A stretch of 64,000 bases of DNA from JARRNJ01 sp037385045 (GTDB taxonomy: Bacteria > Pseudomonadota > Gammaproteobacteria > JASBUN01), in the NCBI GenBank assembly GCA_037385045.1, contig JARRNJ010000017.1, positions 1 to 64,000 on the forward strand, in the 5' to 3' direction. Position numbers and translations under genes: made by a program. Each line of letters opens with the position of its first letter. Within the stretch, counting starts at the first letter, position 1. The notes under the pieces are model-generated. The model was not told the origin of the DNA. It saw nothing but the letters and a program-made list of their open reading frames with translations, and ran no database searches. Positions 43,802 through 52,900 of this stretch are shown here, piece after piece.

Positions 43802-45643
43802 ATGGACGACCGAGCCCTCCACATTCTGCGTACCGTCTTCGGCTACCAGCAGTTCCGTTCGCCCCAGGACGAAGTCATCGACACGTTGCTGGCGGGCGGA
43901 GATGCCCTGGTGGTGATGCCCACCGGCGGCGGCAAGTCGCTTTGTTACCAGATTCCGGCCATCGTGCGCCCCGGCGTCGGTGTCGTTGTCTCGCCGCTGA
44001 TCGCCCTGATGCACGACCAGGTGGCCGCGCTGCGTCAGGCGGGCGTGCGGGCGGCCTGCCTCAATTCCACTCTGGCGCCCCACGAGGCGCGTGCGGTGGA
44101 ATCGCAGCTTGCCGGCGGCGAGCTCGATTTGCTCTATGTGGCGCCGGAGCGTCTGGTCCTGGAGCGCACCCTGTCCCTGCTGCAGTCTGCGCGCCTGGCG
44201 CTGTTCGCCATTGACGAGGCCCACTGTGTTTCCCAATGGGGGCACGATTTCCGGCCCGAGTACCTACGGCTCGATGTGTTGCGCCAGCAGTTTCCCGAGG
44301 TGCCGCGGGTGGCGCTTACCGCCACCGCGGACGCGCCCACACGTCGCGACATCATCACCCGCCTGGCGCTGGAGAAGGCGCGGACGTTCGTCAGCGGATT
44401 CGACCGGCCCAATATCCGCTACCGCATCAGCCAGGGCGGTGCCGGGGCAAGGGAGCAACTACTGCGCTTCATCAACGCCGAACACCCGGGCGAGGCCGGC
44501 ATCGTTTACTGCCTGTCGAGGCGCCGGGTTGACGAAGTGGCGCAATGGCTGGCGGCGCGCGGCCTCGCCGCATTGCCTTATCACGCCGGCCTCGGCGCCG
44601 AGGAGCGCGCCCGCAACCAGGCTCGGTTCCTCAATGAAGAAGGCGTGGTCATGGTGGCGACCATCGCCTTCGGCATGGGGATCGACAAACCGAACGTGCG
44701 TTTCGTCGCGCACCTGAACCTGCCCAGGAGCATCGAGGCCTACTACCAGGAAACCGGCCGCGCCGGGCGCGACGGTTTGCCCGCCGACGCCTGGATGCAC
44801 TACGGCCTGCAGGACGTGATCCTGCTGCGCCAGATGCTCGAGTCCTCGGACGCCGACGACGAGCACAAGCGCGTCGAGCGCCACAAGCTGGACGCGATGC
44901 TGGGTCTGTGCGAGCTCACCACCTGCCGCCGCCAGGCGCTGCTGGCCTACTTCGGCGACGTGATGCCGGAACCGTGCGGCAATTGCGATACCTGCCTCGA
45001 GCCGCCGCAAACGTGGGATGCCACCGTGCCGGCACAGAAGGCGCTGTCCTGCGTGCACCGCACCGGCCAGCGCTTCGGCGTCAACTATCTCATCGACGTG
45101 TTGCTGGGAAAGGACGGTGAGCGCCTGCGCCGCTTCGGCCATGACCGGCTCAGCACCTTCGGTATCGGCGCTGAACTCAATGCCCGGGAGTGGCGCGGCC
45201 TGTTCCGGCAGCTCATTGCCCGCGGACTGCTGTCGGTCGACCTGGAGGGGCACGGCGGCCTGCGTCTGACCGAGCGCTGCCGCGCCGTGCTGCGCGGGGA
45301 GCAGCCGCTGATGCTGCGGCGCGAGAGCAAGCCGCAGCGGACCAGAAAGGCCAAAGCCGCACCGCCCGCGCTCAGCCGTGAACCGGACCGCCAGCTGTGG
45401 GAGGCGCTGCGTGCGCGCCGCCGTGAACTGGCTACCGAGCAGGGCGTGCCGCCCTACGTGGTGTTTCACGACGCCACGCTGATGGAAATGGTCGAGCGCC
45501 GTCCCCAGAGCCTCGCCGAGTTGGCGCAGGTCTCCGGCGTCGGCGAGCGCAAGCTGGCGGCCTACGGGGCGGAATTTCTCCACGTGATCCGCGCTGACGG
45601 CGACGCGCCCGATGCGAACGCGAAAGTTCGCCCTATCGACTAG
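43802..45643 (+). CDS. recQ: ATP-dependent DNA helicase RecQ
   Basis: Helicase of 613 residues. It has Walker A MPTGGGKSLCYQ (Lys45), the DEAH box in AIDEAHCVSQWGHDFR, motif VI QETGRAGRDG, a zinc-binding cluster (CELTTCRR ... CGNCDTC), a winged-helix domain and a C-terminal HRDC domain (about 530-605). It unwinds DNA in recombination and repair. All parts and the length match the family. The ATG at 43802 gives the usual RecQ start (ALHILRTVFGYQQFR). Confidence 0.97.
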   Translation: MDDRALHILRTVFGYQQFRSPQDEVIDTLLAGGDALVVMPTGGGKSLCYQIPAIVRPGVGVVVSPLIALMHDQVAALRQAGVRAACLNSTLAPHEARAVESQLAGGELDLLYVAPERLVLERTLSLLQSARLALFAIDEAHCVSQWGHDFRPEYLRLDVLRQQFPEVPRVALTATADAPTRRDIITRLALEKARTFVSGFDRPNIRYRISQGGAGAREQLLRFINAEHPGEAGIVYCLSRRRVDEVAQWLAARGLAALPYHAGLGAEERARNQARFLNEEGVVMVATIAFGMGIDKPNVRFVAHLNLPRSIEAYYQETGRAGRDGLPADAWMHYGLQDVILLRQMLESSDADDEHKRVERHKLDAMLGLCELTTCRRQALLAYFGDVMPEPCGNCDTCLEPPQTWDATVPAQKALSCVHRTGQRFGVNYLIDVLLGKDGERLRRFGHDRLSTFGIGAELNAREWRGLFRQLIARGLLSVDLEGHGGLRLTERCRAVLRGEQPLMLRRESKPQRTRKAKAAPPALSREPDRQLWEALRARRRELATEQGVPPYVVFHDATLMEMVERRPQSLAELAQVSGVGERKLAAYGAEFLHVIRADGDAPDANAKVRPID

Positions 45644-45800
45644 CTGCTTGGCCGACGGCCGCACAATCGGCACTGCTGCGCACCGGTTGCATCGAGCTGC
45701 GCTGAACGGCGATCATTTGATGTCTCCGGTTCAGGCGTCTCGGTTCTCACGGGGACCGGGGAACGACGGCCTCCCGCAAATCCGTTGAGAGGGTCAGCTA

Positions 45801-46121
45801 ATGACACAAGCAAAATTGACCGGCAGTTGCCTTTGCGGTTCGGTTCAATACGAGATCACCGGCGAGCCCAAACGCTTCTACCATTGCCACTGTTCGCGCT
45901 GCCGGAAGGCCAGCGGCACCGGGCACGCATCGAATCTGATCGTGGAGTTGGGCGCGGTTCGCTGGACGGCCGGCGAAGAGTTGATCGGCGGCTACAAAGT
46001 GCCGGAGGCCGAGCGCTTGCCGCTGGCGCCCCAGGCGCGTATCTTCTGGGACTCGCGCGTGTCCTGGTCGTGCAGCGGAGATGATTTGCCGGTGTTTGCG
46101 GAATATCCGCCCGCTCAGTAA
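45801..46121 (+). CDS. GFA-family protein with internal deletion
   Basis: Protein of 106 residues of the glutathione-dependent formaldehyde-activating enzyme-like (GFA/CENP-V) family. The first zinc motif is present (GSCLCGSVQYE and CHCSRCRKASG), and the C-terminal block PQARIFWDSRVSWSCSGDD is typical. About 35 residues between the YKVPEAER and PQARIF positions are missing compared with full-length members of about 135-140 residues, including the second Cys-x-x-Cys pair (usually CSxCG). The frame is kept. The protein probably cannot bind zinc normally. Confidence 0.75.
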   Translation: MTQAKLTGSCLCGSVQYEITGEPKRFYHCHCSRCRKASGTGHASNLIVELGAVRWTAGEELIGGYKVPEAERLPLAPQARIFWDSRVSWSCSGDDLPVFAEYPPAQ

Positions 46122-46332
46122 CCGCGCTGTTCGAACAGGGCTGGTTCGGGTGCCAGCGAGCATTTGAAGCGTGGAGCGGTGACCCACACGAAACCGTCGT
46201 TGGGCGTTGGTTTCGGGAGGGCTGGGCGACTTGCGTACGCACCTACGGCTCCGCGCATTGACGCTGTCTGAAGCGCGTTCTTCGGATCGCGTGCCGAACC
46301 GATCGAATCGACCAGTTATAGGAGGACGACCC

Positions 46333-46800
46333 ATGCTACAAGCCGGACAGGCAGCACCGGATTTCGTCATATCCGACACCGACGGTACCGATGTGACACT
46401 GTCGGCCTTCAGGGGCGACAAGAACGTGGTGGTGTATTTCTATCCAAAGGACGACACGCCCGGTTGCACCATCGAAGCCAAGAATTTCACCGCGCTGAGG
46501 GATCGCTTCGACGCCGCGGATACCGTGGTGCTGGGGGTGAGCCGCGACGACTGCGCCAGTCATGCGGCGTTTCGTGACAAGTACGGGTTGAACGTGCGGC
46601 TGCTGGCGGACGACGACGGCCGGGTCAGCAACCAGTATGGTGTATGGCAGGAGCGGGACAAAGGCGGCGAGAAACGCATGGGTATCGTGCGTTCCACGTT
46701 CATCATCGACAAGACTGGCACGATCCGTCATGCGCTGTACGGGGTGAAGGCCGACGGCCATGCCGCCCACGTGTTGGAGCTCGTGAGGGACCTCGGCTAA
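46333..46800 (+). CDS. bcp: Peroxiredoxin, Bcp/PrxQ type
   Basis: Thiol peroxidase of 155 residues with peroxidatic Cys45 in the motif YFYPKDDTPGCTIEA. The usual resolving cysteine five residues later is replaced by Lys; Cys74 (SRDDCASH) is a candidate alternative, so the mechanism may differ from E. coli Bcp. It reduces hydroperoxides using thioredoxin. An AGGAGGA site precedes the ATG. Confidence 0.92.
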   Translation: MLQAGQAAPDFVISDTDGTDVTLSAFRGDKNVVVYFYPKDDTPGCTIEAKNFTALRDRFDAADTVVLGVSRDDCASHAAFRDKYGLNVRLLADDDGRVSNQYGVWQERDKGGEKRMGIVRSTFIIDKTGTIRHALYGVKADGHAAHVLELVRDLG

Positions 46801-46948
46801 GCTCCATGTCGGAGCGCGGCGCGGCTCCGGGGTGCGGCCGCGTTTTGCGTCATCTCCGCGCCGGTCGTTGCCGGTGTTCAATCAAGGCCGGGAATTTGAT
46901 TGACGAAACCGATTCAGCGACGTCACTCGCCGGTGTTAGTATGCGTGG

Positions 46949-47593
46949 GTGACAGACGAAGGGCGTATGCACGAGTCATCCGACAATGCTGGAGCGCCGG
47001 TACAGGAGCGGCTCGTCCAAGCCGCCCTGGCGTGTTTCCTCGACGACGACTACCACGAAGTCACGACGCGCCAGCTGGCCGCCGCGGCGGACGCGAATAT
47101 ATCCATGATCCGCTACTATTTCGGCAGCAAGGAAGGTCTGTACGAAGAGATGATCCGCCAGACGCTGCAGCCGCTGCTGGATGTGCTCGATGGCCCCTTG
47201 CTCGCCTCCACCGCCGGTTTCGGCGACTATTTCCGGCTCTACTACCGGACCATGCAGGCCAACCCGCGATTCCCGGCGCTGATCCTGAAAGTGCTGGCTC
47301 TGAACCAGGGGCCGGGCAAGCGTTTCATTCATCAGTTGCTCGAACGGGGGCGTAGCAAAGCCCGCGACAAGGTTGATGCGCTCAAGCGGCAGCGTCTGGT
47401 GGACGAACATCTCGACCCCGACATGGTCCGTATCGCCTTCGTCAGTCTGGCCATGATGCCCATGCTGCTGAAGGACGTGTTCGAGCAGCAGCTGGGGCGT
47501 GAGATGGACGTCGACTTTCTCGATGAGCTGGCGGGCCTGAGCGGCCGCCTGTTTGCCGCCGGCCTGGCGCCGTCGCCGTCACGTGATGGTTAG
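46949..47593 (+). CDS. TetR-family regulator
   Basis: Regulator of 214 residues with an N-terminal helix-turn-helix (about 20-65: RLVQAALACFLDDDYHEVTT, then NISMIRYYFGSKEGLY) and a helical ligand-binding domain. The GTG at 46949 is the longest start; an ATG six codons later (46967) is also possible. The O-methyltransferase gene 65 bases downstream is a likely target or operon partner. No ligand can be deduced. Confidence 0.85.
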   Translation: MTDEGRMHESSDNAGAPVQERLVQAALACFLDDDYHEVTTRQLAAAADANISMIRYYFGSKEGLYEEMIRQTLQPLLDVLDGPLLASTAGFGDYFRLYYRTMQANPRFPALILKVLALNQGPGKRFIHQLLERGRSKARDKVDALKRQRLVDEHLDPDMVRIAFVSLAMMPMLLKDVFEQQLGREMDVDFLDELAGLSGRLFAAGLAPSPSRDG

Positions 47594-47657
47594 GCGCAAC
47601 GGTGGGCCGCCGGCATCGGCAGCCCGCGCGTACGCCAAAGCATGAGGGTCATGGGTC

Positions 47658-48776
47658 ATGGCAGGCCTGCAACGAAACAAGTTCAGAGTCGCGCTCTACC
47701 AGGGTCTGCTGAGGCTGGCCAATCGGTTGGCGGCGCTTCCCAATCGCCTCACTCCGCCGCCGTTTCGGTTGATACAGATCGGCTCGGCGTTCTGGCAGTC
47801 GCGGGCGTTGTATACGGCGGCGGAGCTGGGCGTGGCGGACGAACTGGGTGACGGCGAGATGAGCACCAGCGCGCTCGCCGCCCGCCTGCAAGTGCACGAG
47901 GACCACCTGTACCGCCTGCTGCGGATGCTCGCCTCCATCGGCGTGTTCATCGAAACCGGCCACCGCATGTTCCGCAATTCGAAGTTGTCCATGCCCCTGC
48001 GCAAGGACGACCCACACAGCGTGCGCGCCATGATCCTGATGCACAACGGCGAAGTGATGACCAGGCCCTGGACCGAGTTCCTCCCTGCGTGCATTCGCAA
48101 CGGATCGATCGCGTTCGAGCAGGCCAACGGGTCCGGACTGTACGATTACCTGGACGCCCATCCCGCGTTCGACCGCCTGTTCTCCCAGGCCATGGACGAA
48201 GTGGAGGCGCTGACCGGGGCCGATTATCTCCGCGATTTCGACTGGAGCCGGTTCGATCGCATCATCGATGTCGGCGGTTCCCAGGGGGGCAAGTCGCTGT
48301 CGATCCTGCGGTCCTGTCCTCACCTTCGCGCTGTCGTATTCGACCGGCCCCAGGTCATTGGTGACGCCGCCGCCCGCTGGCAGGGGAATGTCGAGCCGGA
48401 AATTCTCCAGCGTCTGGAGTTCGTCGGCGGCGACATGTTCGAGTCCGTCCCCGGCGCGCTTTCGGACCGTGACCTGTTCCTGTTCGTTGCAGTGTTCCAC
48501 GGCCTGGGAGACGACGACGCGCAACGCGTACTTGCCAACCTGAGGCGGGCATTCGGCGAACACAAACCTTCGGTTTTGGTGGTCGATACGGTGGCCGCGG
48601 ACACGGGAATCGACCCCACCGTGGCGGCGTTCGACATGCAGATGCTGGTCAACACCGAAGGGCGCGAACGTACCGTCGACGAGTGGCGGGGGCTGTTTGC
48701 GCAGGCGGGGTTCGGTATCCGGGAAATCATCGACGTACGCACGTTCGCCAAATTCATCTTGGTGCAGCTCTCGTAA
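47658..48776 (+). CDS. O-methyltransferase, acetylserotonin-type
   Basis: Methyltransferase of 372 residues with an N-terminal dimerisation/winged-helix region (about 40-120: LYTAAELGVADEL, LYRLLRMLASIGVF) and a SAM-binding domain (about 170-370) with DVGGSQGG and VVDTV. This is the plant-type/TcmN O-methyltransferase family. Position and orientation suggest control by the adjacent TetR regulator. The acceptor molecule is unknown. Confidence 0.82.
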   Translation: MAGLQRNKFRVALYQGLLRLANRLAALPNRLTPPPFRLIQIGSAFWQSRALYTAAELGVADELGDGEMSTSALAARLQVHEDHLYRLLRMLASIGVFIETGHRMFRNSKLSMPLRKDDPHSVRAMILMHNGEVMTRPWTEFLPACIRNGSIAFEQANGSGLYDYLDAHPAFDRLFSQAMDEVEALTGADYLRDFDWSRFDRIIDVGGSQGGKSLSILRSCPHLRAVVFDRPQVIGDAAARWQGNVEPEILQRLEFVGGDMFESVPGALSDRDLFLFVAVFHGLGDDDAQRVLANLRRAFGEHKPSVLVVDTVAADTGIDPTVAAFDMQMLVNTEGRERTVDEWRGLFAQAGFGIREIIDVRTFAKFILVQLS

Positions 48777-48967
48777 CCGGCAGCCTCGGGGCGCAGCCGC
48801 AGGTGGCCGGGCGCAGGCGTTTGAACGCCCATCGCGATTCGGCCAACCGCCGACCGGATCCTGTTAGAATTCGACTACCGGCTGTCCGCGGCGGCGTATA
48901 TGGCCGCGCTCCGGGCGCGCGCCCGGTTGTTCGGAGGGCGGTCGGCGAATGCGTGGCGGGAGTCGGC

Positions 48968-49456
48968 ATGAACGCGAGCGGGACAGCGTTGCGCCCGGCA
49001 ACGGCGGGCGATCTCGATGCGCTCAACGGCGTCATCGAACGGGCGGTCATGACCTGGGACCTGCCGGAGCGGGTCAAGCGCCTGTCGCTGCCCAGCTACC
49101 GCTACAGTCCCTTGGATCTCGATCATCTGCAGGTGGTGGTGGCCGAGCAGGCGCCGTACGGTATCGTGGGTGCGGCAGGGTGGGAGCCGGCGGCAGCGGG
49201 CGACGCGCCAACCGGGCAGCGGGCGCTGCTGCTGCACGGCCTGTACGTGGATCCGGCGCAACAGCGCCGCGGCATCGGCACGCGGCTGCTCCAGACCGCG
49301 GAGCAGGCGGCGCGCCACGCGTCCCTGGATGGACTGGTGGTCAAAGCCCAGCGCGGCGCGGAAAGCTTTTTCATTGCCAACGGGTTCGTGGCGTTGCCCG
49401 TGGACGACGCGGCGCGGGATTATCCGCACCGGCTTTGGAAACCGGTCGGCGGCTGA
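48968..49456 (+). CDS. GNAT-family acetyltransferase
   Basis: Protein of 162 residues with the GNAT acetyl-CoA-binding motif QQRRGIGTRLL and the preceding LHGLYVDP strand. The N-terminus starts with a typical LRPATAGDLDAL. The substrate is unknown. The Nudix gene begins 50 bases downstream on the same strand and may be cotranscribed. Confidence 0.85.
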   Translation: MNASGTALRPATAGDLDALNGVIERAVMTWDLPERVKRLSLPSYRYSPLDLDHLQVVVAEQAPYGIVGAAGWEPAAAGDAPTGQRALLLHGLYVDPAQQRRGIGTRLLQTAEQAARHASLDGLVVKAQRGAESFFIANGFVALPVDDAARDYPHRLWKPVGG

Positions 49457-49506
49457 GCGGGCAGGGACGAGGGCATCGGTCGGGGCAGGTATCGGCGGCT
49501 CAGACA

Positions 49507-50052
49507 GTGGATCACGTCAGTAACGAATACGCATCGAGCACCCTGCAGCAGGCTGCGGTGCTGGTTCCGGTGTGTCGGCGCGAGGACGGCGACTTGCGGG
49601 TCGTGGTGGTGCGGCGCGGCAGCCGCGGCATGCATGGCGGGCAGCTGGGATTTCCGGGCGGCAAGGCCGAGCCCGGGGACACGTCGCTGTTGGAGACCGC
49701 CTTGCGCGAGACCCGCGAGGAGGTCGGCCTCGCACCTGAGGACATCGAGATCCTTGAGCACCTGCCGGTGGTGGATATCGTCAGGACCGGCTTTCGTATC
49801 CAGCCGTTCCTGGGGCGCGTAGTGGCGCCAGCGGTGTGGCGCTATCGCAAAGGCGAGATCGCCGGCGTGCTGGAGCCGAAGATTGCGGATCTGGTGGCCG
49901 CACGCGGCCACGATTGGGTCATGTTTCCCGAGGAAGCCACTCCCCGGCGGATCGAATTTTTCCGCGTCGGGGACGAGCGTCTGTGGGGGGCCAGCTACCG
50001 TATGCTGTCCCCGCTGCTGGAGCGGCTGCTCGCGGGCGCTTGGCCGATCTGA
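49507..50052 (+). CDS. Nudix hydrolase, CoA pyrophosphatase-like
   Basis: Hydrolase of 181 residues with a complete Nudix box (GGKAEPGDTSLLETALRETR then EEVGL, about 51-75). The preceding RGSRGMHGGQLGFPGG is the extended signature of the NudL/CoA-pyrophosphatase group, which cleaves CoA to 4'-phosphopantetheine and 3',5'-ADP. The start is a GTG at 49507 with a weak ribosome-binding site; the family pattern begins soon after, so a large error in start is unlikely. Confidence 0.85.
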   Translation: MDHVSNEYASSTLQQAAVLVPVCRREDGDLRVVVVRRGSRGMHGGQLGFPGGKAEPGDTSLLETALRETREEVGLAPEDIEILEHLPVVDIVRTGFRIQPFLGRVVAPAVWRYRKGEIAGVLEPKIADLVAARGHDWVMFPEEATPRRIEFFRVGDERLWGASYRMLSPLLERLLAGAWPI

Positions 50053-50077
50053 GTCCGATCACTCCGCTGTGGCGTGT

Positions 50078-50103
50078 GCCGGCGACGCTCCGGCGTCGCC
50101 GGC
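50078..50103. terminator. Hairpin between convergent genes
   Basis: Perfect 10-bp stem (GCCGGCGACG at 50078-50087, CGTCGCCGGC at 50094-50103) with a 6-base loop, midway between the converging Nudix and TorF genes. There is no T-run on either side, so efficiency as a terminator is uncertain. Confidence 0.5.
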
Positions 50104-50112
50104 AAGCTGCGC

Positions 50113-50844
50113 TCACAGGCTCTTCGACACGCTGAAAACCAGCCGCCCGTCACACAGGTCCGAACCGCCGAAGCAATCGCTCTTGTTCAGATTGGTATCG
50201 GTGTAGTGCAGCCCGAAGCCGAATCCGGCATAGTCGGCCGACACACCGATACGATAGTCCGTGTAGTCGGGCGTGCCGTAGGCGTTGTTGTCGTCGATGT
50301 TCTGGCGGCCGATGTGGGCGCCGACCTTGAACTGTTTGCCGACGGGCACCTCGACCTCGCCGTAATAGTAGGCGGCATTGCCGCTGGAGGCGAAAAAGTC
50401 GTTGGAGTAATTCATGCCCACGGTCGCCGCCGCGGGCCCGAAGTCATAGCTGAGCTTGCCGTACACCTCGGTGAAGTTGTAGTTGCGTCCGCTGCCGGCG
50501 CCGGGATAGCTGTAGTAAATGACGCCGACATCGTAACCGAGCCGGTTGACCAGCTTGTTGGCGAAGCCCGCATACAGGTCCAGTTCCATTTGTGCCCGGC
50601 GGCCGAGCCCGTCGCTGGTGTCTTCGCCGAAATCCACATTGGATCCCCAGACGCCCGCGTACAAGCCGCTCGCGTGGCTGTAATCGAATCCGCCCTGGAT
50701 CGCCGGCTGCTCGTCGGTCTGCGAGATGCCGCGGAACACATAATCCGAGGTCAGGGCGACGTTGGCGCTGAACTCCGCCTGCGCCGTATTGGTGGCGCTC
50801 AACGACAGCGCCACGGCGATTGCGTTGATTATCACGCGTTTCAT
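50113..50844 (-). CDS. TorF-family putative outer-membrane protein
   Basis: Protein of 243 residues with a signal peptide (about 1-23, AQA-E) and alternating amphipathic beta strands, starting with NVALTSDYVFRGISQTDEQP, the typical opening of the TIGR02001/TorF (Gcw_chp) family. It is predicted to form a small outer-membrane barrel; the function is not established. It ends in a strand with two C-terminal region cysteines (DCFGGSDLC) that may form a disulfide. Confidence 0.88.
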   Translation of the reverse strand: MKRVIINAIAVALSLSATNTAQAEFSANVALTSDYVFRGISQTDEQPAIQGGFDYSHASGLYAGVWGSNVDFGEDTSDGLGRRAQMELDLYAGFANKLVNRLGYDVGVIYYSYPGAGSGRNYNFTEVYGKLSYDFGPAAATVGMNYSNDFFASSGNAAYYYGEVEVPVGKQFKVGAHIGRQNIDDNNAYGTPDYTDYRIGVSADYAGFGFGLHYTDTNLNKSDCFGGSDLCDGRLVFSVSKSL

Positions 50845-51088
50845 TGCTGCTTACTCCCCTGCAGGATTGAGCGGCCGTTCCCACACCCGGAAACGCCCCA
50901 CGGCGGTGGCCGCCGCCTGGAGGCCGCTGTCCCGTTGGTCGGGTGGATGGACGATCAGAGGATGAGGTCATCCCCTGCATTACCGCCAGGAAAAGTAAGG
51001 ATAGAGACGCCAGGGTTTATTGCCAGTGCTGGCCTGGCGGGACACTGAAGCTGACCGGCTGGCGCAGCCGATGGTCGCGCGGACTGCG

Positions 51089-52900
51089 TCAGCTGCGTCG
51101 ACGCTCCGGCACCGGTGGCCGGGCCGGGTGATCGGTCGGTGCCGGATTCACGACGCGGTGATGCGCGCCCAGCGCCGCCTGCACCCAGCTCACCGCCCGC
51201 TCGCGCAGGGCACCGGCCGCGGCCGCCGCAAGTAGCAGCGCCGCGAGGCTGATACCGAGACTGCGCACGCGGCGGCCGCGCTTGCCACGCTTCGGTTGGG
51301 GAGTCGACGGTTGGGGTTCGTCGCCCGCTTCCGGCCCGGTGGTGGTGGCGTCTTCGTCAGGGCGCAGCTGCAGGGACAATGCGGCATCATCGTTATCGTC
51401 CGCCGGCCGGGTGGCCACCAGCACACCCAGTTCGGCCAGCGCTACGTCGGTGTCGTCTTTGGCGTCGACCGGCCACGGTTCGTCCGCCGCGGCGATCTCA
51501 TCGATTACCGGCACCTCATCGTCACCGCCCGGCGCGGCCGGCGCGTGGTGCTCCGCCGCCGGCGGTGGTTGCCGGTCGAGCACCACGGCCTGCGTATCCC
51601 CGGGTTCGGCGTGCAAGGGCGCTGTCTGCGCCTGGCCCGAGGCTGGGTCGCCCGCCGCCGCGGGCGGCTCCTTCGCCCCGCTGCGGGCGTCGGCCAGGGC
51701 GCGCTCCAGATCGCTCACCTGGCCGTGGGCCTGCTCCAGTTCATCCTCGAGTCGCGCCACGGTGGCCTGCATCTGCGCCTGCATGTCGGCGTGGCGCTGT
51801 TCACCATCGGCCAGCTGCTGCCGGGCCGTCCGTTCCTCGACCAGCGCGGTTTCAGCGTCGTGCAACCGGGCACGGGTTTGTGCCAATTCGTTTTGCAGGT
51901 GGCGCGTTGCCGCGCGCAGTTCTTCCAGTTGCGCGCGCGTCTCCGTTTCATTATTCGCCGCCTCGGCCAGTTGCTGTCGGGCGTCGCGTTCGCCGGCCAG
52001 CGCCGTCTCGGTTTCGCGCAGCCGGTTGCGTGCTTCGGCCAGCTCACCCCGCAGGTTGCGGGCGCTGGCCTGCAGCTGTTCCAGTTCCTGTTCGGCGCGG
52101 GTCCGTCCGCGTTGTGCGTCGTGCAAGTCCTGCTCGCCGCTGCGTGCCGCCGCCAATGCCGATTCCGCGCCCCGGAGACGCTCGCGGGCCTGCTCGAGTT
52201 CGCCGTGCAGCCGGTCGTTGGCGGTGCGCAATTGTTCGAGCTCGGCCTCAAGTGCCGCGCCCTCCGGTTGCCCTTCGCCCGGCCGTTGAGCGCTGGAAAG
52301 GGCCGTGGCAAGTGCGGCTTCAGTATCCCGCAGCTGACCGCGAACGTCCTCGAGTTCGCGCTCCAGCTCCGCGGCTGCGGTGTGCGCCCGTTCCAACTCC
52401 GTCTCCGCCGCCACCCGGCTTTCTTCCGCGGCGGTCAGACGCTGGCGCAGCCGCTGGATGTCCTCGTGCAGCGCGGCGGACCCAGGCGCGCCGGTCGGGC
52501 TCGCGTGCGGTACGTCGGACGTCAGTGTGGGCGGTTGTGGCGCGTGTTCGGCCAGCAGCATTTCAATCAGCGGTGCGTCGATGCGCAGCAACCGCACCTT
52601 GGTCCGTGCCCAGCCCCACAGCTGGCGCGGCTGCTCCGGGGCCAGGGCCGAACGTGACGCTGCCGACCCGGCGGCGACCGTGGCGACAATGCGATTGTCG
52701 GATAACAACGCCACCTGGCCGTCAAGCAGGTAGAGGGACTCGTGTTCCCGCAGCCCGGGCTTGAAGATCAGCCGGCCCGGGGGAATCTCTTCCACGGTGC
52801 TGTTGGCCGCCAGGCGTTCGAGCGCCTCCGGCGGCAATTCATTCAGTGGCGCGAAGCGGGTGAGAAGCTGTTTGCTGGGGTGCTGTTTGAGGGTGACCAT
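51089..52900 (-). CDS. cNMP-binding-like and coiled-coil membrane-anchored protein
   Basis: Protein of 603 residues. Residues about 15-115 resemble a cyclic-nucleotide-binding beta-roll (PPGRLIFKPGLREHESLYLL), though the phosphate-binding cassette is not convincing. Residues about 145-410 form a long coiled coil containing three back-to-back 52-residue repeats (221-272, 273-324, 325-376), each starting LExL and containing ELxxxRxRLxxxExAL. An acidic, proline-rich stretch follows (about 420-535), then a basic segment and one C-terminal membrane helix (about 555-572). It may be a tail-anchored scaffold; no function is known to me. Confidence 0.75.
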   Translation of the reverse strand: MVTLKQHPSKQLLTRFAPLNELPPEALERLAANSTVEEIPPGRLIFKPGLREHESLYLLDGQVALLSDNRIVATVAAGSAASRSALAPEQPRQLWGWARTKVRLLRIDAPLIEMLLAEHAPQPPTLTSDVPHASPTGAPGSAALHEDIQRLRQRLTAAEESRVAAETELERAHTAAAELERELEDVRGQLRDTEAALATALSSAQRPGEGQPEGAALEAELEQLRTANDRLHGELEQARERLRGAESALAAARSGEQDLHDAQRGRTRAEQELEQLQASARNLRGELAEARNRLRETETALAGERDARQQLAEAANNETETRAQLEELRAATRHLQNELAQTRARLHDAETALVEERTARQQLADGEQRHADMQAQMQATVARLEDELEQAHGQVSDLERALADARSGAKEPPAAAGDPASGQAQTAPLHAEPGDTQAVVLDRQPPPAAEHHAPAAPGGDDEVPVIDEIAAADEPWPVDAKDDTDVALAELGVLVATRPADDNDDAALSLQLRPDEDATTTGPEAGDEPQPSTPQPKRGKRGRRVRSLGISLAALLLAAAAAGALRERAVSWVQAALGAHHRVVNPAPTDHPARPPVPERRRS

